Positions 16,096 through 26,332 of a stretch of DNA of 33,040 bases are shown here, one piece after another; the first letter of the stretch is position 1, and every line of letters begins with the position of its first letter. Below the pieces are notes generated by a model that saw only the letters and a program-made list of their open reading frames with translations, had not been told where the DNA came from and did not search any database. The position numbers and the translations under genes were made by a program. This DNA is from Elusimicrobiota bacterium (GTDB lineage Bacteria > CG03), in assembly GCA_021161565.1 (NCBI GenBank), contig JAGHAK010000020.1, forward strand, positions 1-33,040, in the 5' to 3' direction.

Positions 16096-16689
16096 TTGCG
16101 CGACTGGCTGGGGACTGACCTCGACGGTATTGTCGCCGACACAGATCCCGTTTTCCGAAAATACATAGCGAAAATCTCGGGGAAATTTTTTCCCCGGGAA
16201 ATGGTGACGAGTTATTTTTACGAACAGTGTCTGCCCATAACCGAAGAAGTTGTCGACCGCGCGTACAGGATGATGTCGGAAGACCGGGTGTGGGGCGAAA
16301 TTCCGTTGATAGAGGGGGCGAAACCCGCTCTTGTCGAACTTTCGAAAAAGTTTGATATTTTCGCCATAACCGCCCGTCCGGCTGATGCGCGGGATTTAAC
16401 GGAAAAATTTGTGGCTGAAAATTCCCTGCCGGTAAAAAAAATTTATTTTCTCGAACAAAATCAGAGAAAAATCGAAATTATAAAAAAATTCTCCCGAAAA
16501 ATCCGCGCTTTCATAGAGGACCGCCTCGATTTTGCGAAAGATATCGCTCTTTCGGGGATAGAAACTTTTCTGCTGGATTACCCATGGAACAGGATTAAAG
16601 AAGACATTCCGAATTTAAAGAGAGTCTTCACATGGAGACAGATAAGAAATTTACTGCTTGTGGAAAATCAGAACAACCAGACCCGCTAA
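16096..16689 (+). CDS. HAD-like 5' nucleotidase / deoxyribonucleotidase family protein
   Basis: 197 aa, TTG start predicted; GTDLDGIVADTDP (DxDG), ITARPAD, FIEDRLDFA. Confidence 0.65.
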   Translation: MRDWLGTDLDGIVADTDPVFRKYIAKISGKFFPREMVTSYFYEQCLPITEEVVDRAYRMMSEDRVWGEIPLIEGAKPALVELSKKFDIFAITARPADARDLTEKFVAENSLPVKKIYFLEQNQRKIEIIKKFSRKIRAFIEDRLDFAKDIALSGIETFLLDYPWNRIKEDIPNLKRVFTWRQIRNLLLVENQNNQTR

Positions 16690-17775
16690 CGCCCAGAATC
16701 CTCCCCACAGGAAACAAAGAGCTGGATTGGAATTCCATAGAATTCCCTGCACGATTCCGCCGATAAGAAGGAATATTGTCCGCACCATCTGAAACAACCC
16801 CATTGATTTCCCCTTGGATTCTGCCTTAGAGACGCTGTTAATCCATACCCGCTGGTTTACATCCACAAATCCGTGGCTTACGCCGAATACAACCATTGAA
16901 GCCATAAGGAGATAAGGATTTCTTACAAAAACAAAATAAACGCAGAGAATGAGAAAAAGAGAATTTCCCACAAACATCGCTTTGCGGCAGGTTGTTTTGT
17001 CGGAGTATTTCCCTGCCGGCACTGCGGAGGCGGCATAAAAAAGGTTGTAAATTATGTATGAAATGATACCTGCCGAAACCGCGGTTGCCCCTGCTTTTTT
17101 GTACGACAGCTGAATGAAAACCACAAAAAAAAGATAACTCAGATTTCCGAGAGAAAAAACGGCGATGTAAAACAGGATTGAGGCGAGATTTCCCGTCTGG
17201 TTTGTTTGCTTCTCTTTTTTTATTCTGCGTTTTTCCTTCAGAATAATAATCGGAATCAGCGCCGTGAAAGCGATGACGCTTGCGGTGAGAAGTATGCTTT
17301 TTATTCCGAAACCGAGATTCCACATCACGAACGCGAGAATCGTCCCGAACGCCGCGCCGGTTGTGTCCATCATTCTGTGAATCCCAAACGCTTTTCCCGC
17401 GAATTCCTTCGGTATCACATCGCCTATCAGCGAATCCCGCGGCGCGCTCCTTATTCCTTTTCCTATTCTGTCTCCGGATCTAGCCGCTGCCACAAGGGGA
17501 ATGGAATTCGAGAAAGCGATAAGAATTTTCGAAATGGAAGAAAACAAATAACCCGCGAAAATGAGAGGCTTCCGCCTGCCTATTTTGTCGGAGAGAGTGC
17601 CGCTTAGAAAGTGCGTTATTCCCTGAAAGACGAAAGGAAGGTTGCCCACGATTCCGATGGCGATTCCGCCGCTTTTTAGCGCGAGCAAAAACGCAGGCAT
17701 CATCGCGTTTATCATTTCGGACGAGATGTCCGTTAGAAAACTAACGAGACCTAAAAGATAAATTGTGAGAAACAT
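16651..17775 (-). CDS. MFS transporter
   Basis: 374 aa; multiple hydrophobic helices, GTLSDKIGRRKPLI (MFS motif A), RSGDRIGKGIRSAPRDSLIGD. Confidence 0.87.
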   Translation of the reverse strand: MFLTIYLLGLVSFLTDISSEMINAMMPAFLLALKSGGIAIGIVGNLPFVFQGITHFLSGTLSDKIGRRKPLIFAGYLFSSISKILIAFSNSIPLVAAARSGDRIGKGIRSAPRDSLIGDVIPKEFAGKAFGIHRMMDTTGAAFGTILAFVMWNLGFGIKSILLTASVIAFTALIPIIILKEKRRIKKEKQTNQTGNLASILFYIAVFSLGNLSYLFFVVFIQLSYKKAGATAVSAGIISYIIYNLFYAASAVPAGKYSDKTTCRKAMFVGNSLFLILCVYFVFVRNPYLLMASMVVFGVSHGFVDVNQRVWINSVSKAESKGKSMGLFQMVRTIFLLIGGIVQGILWNSNPALCFLWGGFWALAGLVVLIFHKQ

Positions 17776-19105
17776 AATCGAAAATTTTGTCGATTTCCAT
17801 TTTTCTCGAGCCTTTGAAAATTATAAAAGCCGCTTTTGCCCGAGTGATTTCCTCAGCCGCTTTCTGCGGCGACTTTATAATTTTTGCCCGCACGCCTTTG
17901 CCTGCCGATAACGCTCCTTTGATGAAACTGCTGGCGAATTGCCCCCTGTAAAAAATTTCGGACACGCCTGCTGCTGCGAACCTTTTGCCTGTTTTTCTGT
18001 GGAGTTCTTCCGACCTGTTTCCAAGTTCCAGCATATCTCCGAAAACGAGTATCTTTTTTCCGGCAAGATTCCTTAGAATTTCGCAAAGTGCCGCTGCGGA
18101 ATCGGGATTTGCGTTGTAGGAGTCATCTATCAGAATTTTTCCCCTGATTTTTTTCACGTTTATTCTGCCTTTCTGGGGGGAAAAAGTTTTTAGCCGCGCT
18201 CTTATTGTTCCCCAGCCGATTCCGATGATTCTCGCCGCCGCTATTGCCGCGAGAGCGTTTGACACATTGAATATGCCGGGAATCTTCATTCTGAAAATTT
18301 TTCCGTTGACTGCGAAAGTTGCGCCGTTTATGTCCGTGGATATTTCTCTTGCCGTAAAGTCGGCGGGTTTCCTGATGGAATAGGTTACCGTTTTCCCCCG
18401 CGCCATCTTTCTCAGTTTTTCGGTGTATGGGGTGTCGGCGTTCAGGATAACCGTTCCGCTTTCTCCGATACCCGTTACCAGTTCGCTTTTTTCTTTGAAG
18501 ACATTGTATTTGTTTTTGAGAAATTGGAGGTGCGTTTCTCCGATGTTTGTTATTATTCCGATATCAGGTTGTGCGATTCCGCAAAGTTTCCCGATTCCGC
18601 CTATTTTGTTTGTTTCCATTTCAAGGACAAGGATTTCCGTTTTCGGATTTGCCTCGCAGACTGTCAGCGGCACCCCGATGAAGTTATTGAAACTTTTTTT
18701 TGCGGAAACGACTCTGAAATTTTTTTTGGCGATGTGGGCTATAATGTCCTTGGTTGTAGTTTTGCCGTTTGACCCTGTCACGGCAATCACCTTTGGCGAG
18801 ATTTTTGTTCTCCAGAAAGCGGCGATTTCCTGAAGCGCGGCGAGAGAATTTCGAACCAGAATGACGGGTTTTTTGGTTTTTTGTTTTATTCGCCTGCCTA
18901 CCACCGAGGCGGCGGCGCCGGCGAGAAAAGCGGAATTCAAAAATTTGTGTCCGTCTGAATTTTCGCCTTTCAGCGCAATAAACAAGTTTCCTTTCTTTGT
19001 CTTTCTCGAATCGACTGAAACGCCCCTGATTTTCCCGACGAGCGGTCCTTGAATTGGAACGCCTCTGACAAGTTCCGCAATTTGTTTTATGGAGAGATTT
19101 ACCAT
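17741..19105 (-). CDS. murF: UDP-N-acetylmuramoyl-tripeptide--D-alanyl-D-alanine ligase
   Basis: 454 aa; VTGSNGKTTTKD P-loop, NNFIGVPLTVCEA, EMETNKIGGI, LIDDSYNANPDS. Confidence 0.92.
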   Translation of the reverse strand: MVNLSIKQIAELVRGVPIQGPLVGKIRGVSVDSRKTKKGNLFIALKGENSDGHKFLNSAFLAGAAASVVGRRIKQKTKKPVILVRNSLAALQEIAAFWRTKISPKVIAVTGSNGKTTTKDIIAHIAKKNFRVVSAKKSFNNFIGVPLTVCEANPKTEILVLEMETNKIGGIGKLCGIAQPDIGIITNIGETHLQFLKNKYNVFKEKSELVTGIGESGTVILNADTPYTEKLRKMARGKTVTYSIRKPADFTAREISTDINGATFAVNGKIFRMKIPGIFNVSNALAAIAAARIIGIGWGTIRARLKTFSPQKGRINVKKIRGKILIDDSYNANPDSAAALCEILRNLAGKKILVFGDMLELGNRSEELHRKTGKRFAAAGVSEIFYRGQFASSFIKGALSAGKGVRAKIIKSPQKAAEEITRAKAAFIIFKGSRKMEIDKIFDYVSHNLSFRSR

Positions 19106-19121
19106 TTGATATTATACAAAA

Positions 19122-20141
19122 TCACAAAATAAGCATACAGTCTCCGAATGAAAAAAAACGCCAGCGGTTTTTGATCGCGTCTTTGTAGGCGGAAAGGATG
19201 AGTTTCCTTCCGGCGAACGCGCTTGCGAGAACGAGCAGAGAAGTTTTAGGCAGATGAAAATTCGTCAGAAGCCCGTTTATTATTTTGAATTTGTAGGCGG
19301 GTGTGATAAAAAGTTTTGTAAAACCTCTTCCTGGTTTCGAAAACCATATTCCATTTTTTCTTTCGCAGCAGCTTTCCAGCGTTCGCGTAACGGTCGTTCC
19401 GCAGGCGATTATCCGCCTTTTTTGGGCAATCGCCAGATTTATACTATCCGATGTTTTCTCCGGAATTTCAAAAAACTCCTCTTCCATTTCGTGATTTTCA
19501 ACGGTATCCGTTTTGATGGAATTGAAAGTGCCGAATCCGACATGAAGAGTTACAAATTTTATTTCGACGCCTTTTTTTTCGAGTTTTTTCAGAATATTTT
19601 TTGTGAAGTGAAGACCTGCCGTCGGGGCGGCGACAGCGCCGTTTTTCAAGGCGAAAACCGTTTGATATCTGCGCGTGTCCTGTTTTTTTTCCTTGATGTA
19701 GGGCGGGAGAGGAATTTCCCCGATTTTGCCCAGAAAATTTTCTATGTTTTCGCTGAATTCCACAACACCTTTTCCCCTGATTTTCTTTTTAAGCGTTCCG
19801 AATATTTCTCCGGCTATTTGGATGGTTTCGTTTTCCCTGACTTTTCTCATAGGCTTGACAAGGCATTCCCATGCGCGGTTTTTTATTTTCTTCAGCAGAA
19901 GCAGTTCTATTCTCGCGCCGCTTTTTCTTCTCGCAAGAATTCTTGCCGGTATAACTCTGGTGTCGTTCAGCACGAGAACATCGCCTTTTTTCAGGAATTC
20001 GGAAAATTGCGAAAATTTTGTCTTTATAATTTTTCCGCTTTGTCTGTCGATTACCATAAGATTGGACAGGTCTCTCCTTTCGGCGGGTTTCTGCGCGATT
20101 AACTCGCTCGGCAGACTGTAATCAAAAAGCGAAATTTTCAT
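19122..20141 (-). CDS. queA: S-adenosylmethionine:tRNA ribosyltransferase-isomerase
   Basis: 339 aa; YSLPSELIAQKPAERRD, LVLNDTRVIPARI, AVAAPTAGLHFT, HVGFGTFNSI, LLTNFHLPKTSLLVL. Confidence 0.93.
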   Translation of the reverse strand: MKISLFDYSLPSELIAQKPAERRDLSNLMVIDRQSGKIIKTKFSQFSEFLKKGDVLVLNDTRVIPARILARRKSGARIELLLLKKIKNRAWECLVKPMRKVRENETIQIAGEIFGTLKKKIRGKGVVEFSENIENFLGKIGEIPLPPYIKEKKQDTRRYQTVFALKNGAVAAPTAGLHFTKNILKKLEKKGVEIKFVTLHVGFGTFNSIKTDTVENHEMEEEFFEIPEKTSDSINLAIAQKRRIIACGTTVTRTLESCCERKNGIWFSKPGRGFTKLFITPAYKFKIINGLLTNFHLPKTSLLVLASAFAGRKLILSAYKDAIKNRWRFFSFGDCMLIL

Positions 20142-20198
20142 AACAATTGATATAAAGCAAATTTTATACTAAAATAGCAAAATGGAGTTTCGGATACA

Positions 20199-22295
20199 AT
20201 GAACAAAGACCTGGCTTATTATGTGAGAAGAGCGGTTGTGTTGCTTACCCCAATTTTGTGTTTTCTGGTGGCAGTCGCTTTTTATCTTAAAACCTACGAT
20301 TCCGCCACAATCAAAATAACGCTCGTCCAGATGGGCGGAGTTTTTCTCATAGCGCTTTTTCTGGTCGAGAACATGGAAAGCGGGTGGAATCTGACAAAAG
20401 ACGAAATTCTCTTTGTCCTGCCCGTCATTGCTTTTTTTCTCTGGGGGACATTCTCATACATAAAATCTCCATTCAAAGAGTGGGCATCTTTTGACGAATA
20501 CTGGCGCAGGGCCATTTACACGGGGCTGTTTCTTATAGGATTTTTTGAATACAGAAGGTTGAAAGATGTCAAATATTTCACGATTATCATTCTTCTGACC
20601 ATTTTAACCGTATGTTTCTACGGTTTTATTCAAGATGCCGGTCTCGACCCGTACGCGTGGAAGGGCGCGTTTGGGACAAGGCATTTTTCGACTTTCGGCA
20701 ATCCGAATTTTTTTGGTGCGTGGCTTGCGGGAATGTCGGCGATACCGATAGCGTATTTTCTGAAAACAAAGAATTTCATTTTCATTCTGATTTATATTGC
20801 CGTCGTCATAAACGCGTGGTTGACGGGAAGCAAAGGGAGCATTCTTGGCCTTGGCGGCGCCACGCTTTCTTCCGTATTGCTTATTGCTCTTTATTCGGGC
20901 TATGTAAACAGAAAAAAAGCGGTGAAGTATCTGAAAATTTTATCTCCGCTTTTTCTCGTTATTGTAGTTGGGGCTATTGTGGTTTTAGGCAATCCCACCT
21001 CGTACAAGTTCAGAATTTTCACCTGGTCGGGCGGGATTGAGATGTTGAAAAAGCACCCAGTCGCCGGCACGGGGATAGGAAGTTTCAAAGAGGTTTATCC
21101 GCTGTTCCGCCCTCCGGAGATTTTTTTCATCGAAGGAAAACACAACACGGAAACAGACCATTTTCACAACGAATTTCTCGAAATTTTTTATGACGAAGGT
21201 TTCATAGGCATTGGCATTTTTCTGCTTATTCTGTTTATAGTGTCTTTTGCGGCAATAAAGAAACTTTCGAAGATAGGTTTTATGTCCCAGCATCGCCTTC
21301 ACCCGGAACTTGCCGACAGGACATTTCTTTTAATCGGCTGGTATTCGGGAGCGATAGGGATGCTTGTCCAGGCGGCGATGAGCGTTCATATGAGGTTTGT
21401 TTCCTCGGGGCATATTTTCTGGCTGATGCTTGGCGTGACAGGGGCTTTGAGTTTTCCAGGCCGCCCCCGGAAGCAGGGTAACAGGAAAATGAACGAACTT
21501 TTCAAAATTTCCCTTGAATTTGCCGTTGTAATTGTCGCCATTTATTTGATGGGATATTTCAGAAGGTTTTTTATTGCGGACATAAATCACAATATCGCGA
21601 TAGCGTATTCGAAGCAGGGAATGTGGGACAACGCGCTCAGACGGTACGACAGGGTTATAACTCTCTGGCCCAGATTTGTTATGGCGCACTATTTTATGGG
21701 AAATGTTTTTAATGACAGATGGAATCTCACGCCGCAGTATAATCCGCTCTGGGACAAAGGTTTTCCGTCAGGCACGAAACGGACCGACCCGGAAAGAGCG
21801 ATTTCCAAATACGAGGATGTCAAGCGGCTCGCGCCGAACTATGTCCAGACGCATTATCAGATAGGGAATATTTACCTGAAAATGGGCAAATTTTCGCAGG
21901 CGCTCGAAAATTTTAACCGGGCGCAGGACATCGATCCAATTTTTTATCTGACTCCTTTTAGAAAGGGGTACTGCCTGGTGCAGTTGAGAAAATTTGCAGA
22001 TGCTGAAGCAGCCTTCCGCCGGTCTGCGAAAAACGCCAGGTTGATGCACAGAAAATTTCCCGAGGCGTATACAAATCTGGCGAATGTTCTTTTCCTTGAA
22101 CACAAAAACGCCGATGCGGAAAAAATATACAGAAAAGCGATAAAACTTTCGGGGCGAAGACCCGAAGCGTATTATCCGCTGCTTAATTTTTATGAAAAAA
22201 CCAAAAATTTCGGAAAAGAGAAGGAATTATGCCGAGAAATCCTAACAATAGACCCTCAAAACAAAAAAGCCAGGGAAGTTCTGGGAATAAAGTAG
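20199..22295 (+). CDS. O-antigen ligase/polymerase (Wzy/WaaL-like) fused to C-terminal TPRs
   Basis: 698 aa; many TM helices, STFGNPNFFGAW, KHPVAGTGIGSFKEVYP, HNEFLEIFYDEGFIGI, then TPR-like repeats. Confidence 0.83.
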   Translation: MNKDLAYYVRRAVVLLTPILCFLVAVAFYLKTYDSATIKITLVQMGGVFLIALFLVENMESGWNLTKDEILFVLPVIAFFLWGTFSYIKSPFKEWASFDEYWRRAIYTGLFLIGFFEYRRLKDVKYFTIIILLTILTVCFYGFIQDAGLDPYAWKGAFGTRHFSTFGNPNFFGAWLAGMSAIPIAYFLKTKNFIFILIYIAVVINAWLTGSKGSILGLGGATLSSVLLIALYSGYVNRKKAVKYLKILSPLFLVIVVGAIVVLGNPTSYKFRIFTWSGGIEMLKKHPVAGTGIGSFKEVYPLFRPPEIFFIEGKHNTETDHFHNEFLEIFYDEGFIGIGIFLLILFIVSFAAIKKLSKIGFMSQHRLHPELADRTFLLIGWYSGAIGMLVQAAMSVHMRFVSSGHIFWLMLGVTGALSFPGRPRKQGNRKMNELFKISLEFAVVIVAIYLMGYFRRFFIADINHNIAIAYSKQGMWDNALRRYDRVITLWPRFVMAHYFMGNVFNDRWNLTPQYNPLWDKGFPSGTKRTDPERAISKYEDVKRLAPNYVQTHYQIGNIYLKMGKFSQALENFNRAQDIDPIFYLTPFRKGYCLVQLRKFADAEAAFRRSAKNARLMHRKFPEAYTNLANVLFLEHKNADAEKIYRKAIKLSGRRPEAYYPLLNFYEKTKNFGKEKELCREILTIDPQNKKAREVLGIK

Positions 22296-24586
22296 TTTCC
22301 GCCGCTTTTTGGGTTTTCGCTTTCGCAATTGTTGTCTCGCCCCTTATCTTTTTTACGGATGTGACGAGAAATCCGTATATTATACAGAATATAATTTTCA
22401 GGACGCTTGTATTCGCCGCTGCCATAATGATTGTTTTTTCCAGAAAAAACGGCATTTTTTTCGCAAAAACTTTTATGGATGTTCCCTTTCTTGTTTACGG
22501 AATTCTGATTTTCCTGTCGATAATTGTCAGCCTGCTGATGTATCCCCAGTGGAAAGCGGCTCACATCGTCTTCTGGGGAAAGAGAATCATTTTTTTTGTT
22601 TTTAACTGCGTCGCGGTTTTTTATATTTCCTTTCTTATGTCGAAAGACGGATTTTTCAGGCGCGTTCTTGTATATGCGATTATCTTCACGGCCACTGTCG
22701 CCGCGGGATACGCGTTTCTCCAATACACCGGCCACGAATTCATCTGGCCTCGAAATCTGCATCACTACGGTTCGAGGAGTGTTTCGACTTTTGGCAATCC
22801 GAATTTTTTTTCAAGTTTTCTCATAGTCGTTCTTATGCTTGATATTTTTGCCTATTATTCTTCGCGGGAGGTTGCGAAAAGCGCGGTTTTCCTCCTGATT
22901 TTTCTCGCGAATTTTTTTGCGCTTCTCATAACGGAAACGCGCAGTTCATGGGGCGGTTTCGCGGGCGCTTTTTTTCTCTTTCTGATTTTTTTTCTGAGAA
23001 AAGACACTTTGAAAAAGACGGTTGTGTTGGTGGCATTCGTGGTTGCCATTTCCGGCATATTCCCGTATCTTGCTTATAACAGAGACCATCCGACGGTGCT
23101 TAACAGAATCAAGAGCCTGACGAAGTTAAAAGCCCTGAAAAAATCGAATTCGCTGCAGCAGCGTTTGATGATATGGCAATGCGCTTTGGGAATGTTCAGA
23201 AAATCCCCTCTTGTCGGAGTCGGCTGGGGAAGTTTCGAATTGAGATATCCGTTTGAGCAGGGCGCTGTTTTAAGCAAAAAACCTCAATGGGGAGGAATGA
23301 GAACCCATGCCAACAATTCGCACAACGAAATTTTCGAGCAGGTTTCGCAGATTGGTCTGGCGGGCTTTCTGTGTTTTTGTTTTTTATGGTTTGTTTTTTT
23401 CAAAAAAACCGCGGGTTGTTTCCTGAAAAAGAAGACAATGCTTCTCGGCGCCGCTCTTGCCGCCACAGCCGGTTTTTTCGCCGATAATCTGCTCAATGTC
23501 ACTTTTAATTTCCCGATGCCCGCACTCGCCTTCTGGGTTGCCGCCGGAATAGCCGCGGGAGAAAGTCAGGAAAAGTTTACTAAAATTTATAGACCCTTTC
23601 GAAATCAAAAATTGTATTTTGCCGTTTCGCTGGTTGTTTTTATCGTCTTTCTCTATGGGCAAATTCGCTATTTTAGAGGGGAAATCCATTATTTCAAGGG
23701 GTTCACGCTTTCGCGCAGGGGAATGTTGGAAGACGCCACCGCCGAATGCCTTAAATCGTGGCGTTATTACAAATACAATGTGGATAACGACTATGAACTC
23801 GGCAACTGTTATATGAGAAGAGGCATAATCGACAGGGCGATATGGGCTTACAAGGAGGCGCTGAGGGCTAATTACGGTTATGACGAAATTTACTTCAATC
23901 TCGCCATAGCCCAGCAGAGCGCAGGGGATTTCGACGCAAGCGAGAGGAACCTTCTTGAAGCGATAAGAATAAATCCCGTTTCCGCTGAGTATTATATGAG
24001 CGCGGGAAATTTCTATCTGCGGCGCAGAAAAGATAATGAAAAAGCGAAGTTTTATTACGAAAAAGCCCTTTCGGTCGATCCCGATTCGGTCGATACCCTC
24101 AACAATTTGGGATATCTCTATCTTCGGGAGGGAAAAATGGACCTCAGCCACGAGTATTACAAAAGGGCGCTTAAGATAAATCCCGCTTACGGAATAGCCG
24201 AGAAAAACATAAAAACGGTTTTGAAAGAGATGAAAATTCCCGTCGAAAAGTGGCGCGGCCGGGCAGCTTCTCTGGTGAAAGAGAAAAAATTTGACAGCGC
24301 CGCGCGGCTTTACGAAAAAATAACGGAATATAATCCAGGGGATGTTCTCTCGCTTTTTTATCTGGCGAACTGCTACACTTCCGTGAGAAAATTCGACAAG
24401 GCGATCGCGATTTACGAAAGGCTTGTCAGGTTTTTCCCGAAGGAGCTGAACTTTGTTCTGAATCTCGCAAAGATTTACATTTATAAGGGAGACAAACAGA
24501 AAGCGGTTGATCTGCTTCGCTCTGCCAGCAAAAGATTCCCGGGAAACAGCGAGATTTATTCGCTGCTAAAAAGTTTGAATGGCTGA
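22229..24586 (+). CDS. Second O-antigen ligase/polymerase-TPR fusion
   Basis: 785 aa; STFGNPNFFSS, KSPLVGVGWGSFELRYP, HNEIFEQVSQIGLAGF, then several TPRs. Overlaps the upstream gene by 67 nt, with an RBS-like aagga before the ATG. Confidence 0.83.
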   Translation: MPRNPNNRPSKQKSQGSSGNKVVSAAFWVFAFAIVVSPLIFFTDVTRNPYIIQNIIFRTLVFAAAIMIVFSRKNGIFFAKTFMDVPFLVYGILIFLSIIVSLLMYPQWKAAHIVFWGKRIIFFVFNCVAVFYISFLMSKDGFFRRVLVYAIIFTATVAAGYAFLQYTGHEFIWPRNLHHYGSRSVSTFGNPNFFSSFLIVVLMLDIFAYYSSREVAKSAVFLLIFLANFFALLITETRSSWGGFAGAFFLFLIFFLRKDTLKKTVVLVAFVVAISGIFPYLAYNRDHPTVLNRIKSLTKLKALKKSNSLQQRLMIWQCALGMFRKSPLVGVGWGSFELRYPFEQGAVLSKKPQWGGMRTHANNSHNEIFEQVSQIGLAGFLCFCFLWFVFFKKTAGCFLKKKTMLLGAALAATAGFFADNLLNVTFNFPMPALAFWVAAGIAAGESQEKFTKIYRPFRNQKLYFAVSLVVFIVFLYGQIRYFRGEIHYFKGFTLSRRGMLEDATAECLKSWRYYKYNVDNDYELGNCYMRRGIIDRAIWAYKEALRANYGYDEIYFNLAIAQQSAGDFDASERNLLEAIRINPVSAEYYMSAGNFYLRRRKDNEKAKFYYEKALSVDPDSVDTLNNLGYLYLREGKMDLSHEYYKRALKINPAYGIAEKNIKTVLKEMKIPVEKWRGRAASLVKEKKFDSAARLYEKITEYNPGDVLSLFYLANCYTSVRKFDKAIAIYERLVRFFPKELNFVLNLAKIYIYKGDKQKAVDLLRSASKRFPGNSEIYSLLKSLNG

Positions 24587-25772
24587 CACTTTTTTAATCA
24601 GGACTTTCGGATGCAAAACGAACCAGATTGATTCGGGAAAAATTGTCTCCAGATTGGTCGCTTCTGGCTGGATTCGCGACGAGTCCTGCCCCAAGTTGTG
24701 TGTTGTCGCATCCTGCTGTGTGACAGAGCGGGCTGAAAAAAAAGTTTTCGCGCAGGTGATGGGTCTGAAAAAGAAATTTCCGTCTTCAAAAATTGTCGTT
24801 TCGGGGTGCGTGACGGAATCTTTGAGGGAAAAATTCGCAAGGGAGAGAATTGCCACCAAATCGAATGAATCCTTTGAGGCGTCCGGAGAAATCTGCGCGT
24901 GGAATTTTCCAAGATATTTTCTGAAAATTCAAAACGGATGTGATGATTTCTGCGGATTTTGTATTGTGCCTTATCTGCGCGGGAAACCATCAAGCGTTCC
25001 GCCCGCGGATATTTTCAAGGAAATGGAACACGCGTTTGAAAAACTGCGTCCGCGGGAGGTTGTCCTTTCCGGAACAAACATAATGAAATATGAGATTGAG
25101 AATTTTTCTCTGATAGATTTGGTTTATGAAATTTCGCGGCGGTTCGATGTTCGAATCCGATTGAGTTCGCTATCTCTTCCTTTCGAAACGGGATTTATCG
25201 ACGAACTTTCGAAAATAAAAAAATTCTGTCCGCATTTTCATATCTCGCTTCAAAGCGGGTCGGACAGGATTCTCGGCAAAATGTTCAGGAAATATACAGT
25301 GTCGGATTTTATGGAGGCCGTTAGAAAAATAACCGAAAAATTTCCCGGCGCTGCGATTACAACGGATTTGATTTTTGGGTATCCCGGAGAAAGCGCCGCC
25401 GATTTTCGGGAAACGGTTAAAATTTTAAGGCGGATTGATTTCTGCCGCGTCCATATTTTCCCTTTTTCTCCCCGTCCCGGCACAATCGCGGCGCTGTTCG
25501 AAACAGAGAAAAGCCACGAGATGTTCGCTCGAAAAAAAATAATTCAGGAAGAAGCAGAAAAATCGATGATTCGTTATAGAAACAAATTTGCAGGCAAAGT
25601 TGTCGAAGTGGTCGTTGAGAAGCAGGATGGAGATTTTTCTTACGGCGTCTCCGAAAATTATTTAAGCGTGAAATTTACAGGCGCCGCCGGAATAGGGGAT
25701 GTGGTGAAGGTTTTTCTGGAAGGCCGCTCCGGCAGGTTTATGAAGGGGGTTATGGCGGATGGCAGAGGATAA
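24579..25772 (+). CDS. mtaB: Radical SAM tRNA methylthiotransferase, MtaB/MiaB-like
   Basis: 397 aa; RTFGCKTNQIDS, SGCVTES, IQNGCDDFCGFCIVPYLRGK, SLQSGSDRILGKMFRKY, TTDLIFGYPGE. Confidence 0.85.
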   Translation: MADTFLIRTFGCKTNQIDSGKIVSRLVASGWIRDESCPKLCVVASCCVTERAEKKVFAQVMGLKKKFPSSKIVVSGCVTESLREKFARERIATKSNESFEASGEICAWNFPRYFLKIQNGCDDFCGFCIVPYLRGKPSSVPPADIFKEMEHAFEKLRPREVVLSGTNIMKYEIENFSLIDLVYEISRRFDVRIRLSSLSLPFETGFIDELSKIKKFCPHFHISLQSGSDRILGKMFRKYTVSDFMEAVRKITEKFPGAAITTDLIFGYPGESAADFRETVKILRRIDFCRVHIFPFSPRPGTIAALFETEKSHEMFARKKIIQEEAEKSMIRYRNKFAGKVVEVVVEKQDGDFSYGVSENYLSVKFTGAAGIGDVVKVFLEGRSGRFMKGVMADGRG

Positions 25773-26328
25773 AGCGGGCGATTTGCTCGAAAAACATCTC
25801 AGGGAGTTTCAGAAGATAATAGGCGAAAAAGAAGAGAGGATAAAAAAACTCGCCGAGGAAAACGCTTTTTTGCGGAAAGAAATAGAAAGAAAAATGATTC
25901 TGAGGCCGGCATTGAAGGAACGCATTTTGGGCGATGTGAACAGAGTCATAGGGCAGTTGCGGCTGGAATTGAAAAAAACGAAATTCAATGAGGAAGATTT
26001 GGCGAAAAAACTCGAATCTCTGCAAAATAAGCACAAATCCGCGCTTGCCGAAATTGCGGCGCAGAACAAAATGATCGGTGAACTGAAAAATTCCGTCGAA
26101 CGGTTGAGAAAAGAACTGGAAAAGGAGAAAATCGCGAAAAATCTGGAAGTGGAAAGGCTGAAAAAAGACCACGAAAGAGATTTGAGCGAACGCCTCGCCG
26201 CCCAGAAAGCGGAGATTTCCGCCGCGCTTGAGGAGAAATACGAAAAAGAATTGGCTCGTCAGATGGAAAGCGCGAAAAACCAGATTGAGGAATTGCTGAA
26301 AGTCATAGCGGAAAAGGAAAGGGAATAA
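25759..26328 (+). CDS. Coiled-coil protein of unknown function
   Basis: 189 aa, Glu/Lys/Leu-rich with heptad-like pattern; 14-nt overlap with mtaB. Confidence 0.65.
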   Translation: MAEDKAGDLLEKHLREFQKIIGEKEERIKKLAEENAFLRKEIERKMILRPALKERILGDVNRVIGQLRLELKKTKFNEEDLAKKLESLQNKHKSALAEIAAQNKMIGELKNSVERLRKELEKEKIAKNLEVERLKKDHERDLSERLAAQKAEISAALEEKYEKELARQMESAKNQIEELLKVIAEKERE

Positions 26329-26332
26329 AAAA

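Noticed and set aside
20142-20198. Sigma70-type promoter for the first O-antigen ligase gene (TTGATA...TATACT)
   Set aside because: Spacer between the boxes is only 12 nt, too short for a convincing promoter call; the divergent intergenic region may still contain promoters.
23384-24151. 255-aa minus-strand ORF opposite the second O-antigen ligase/TPR gene
   Set aside because: Antisense to recognisable TPR and ligase motifs, with no coherent domain of its own.
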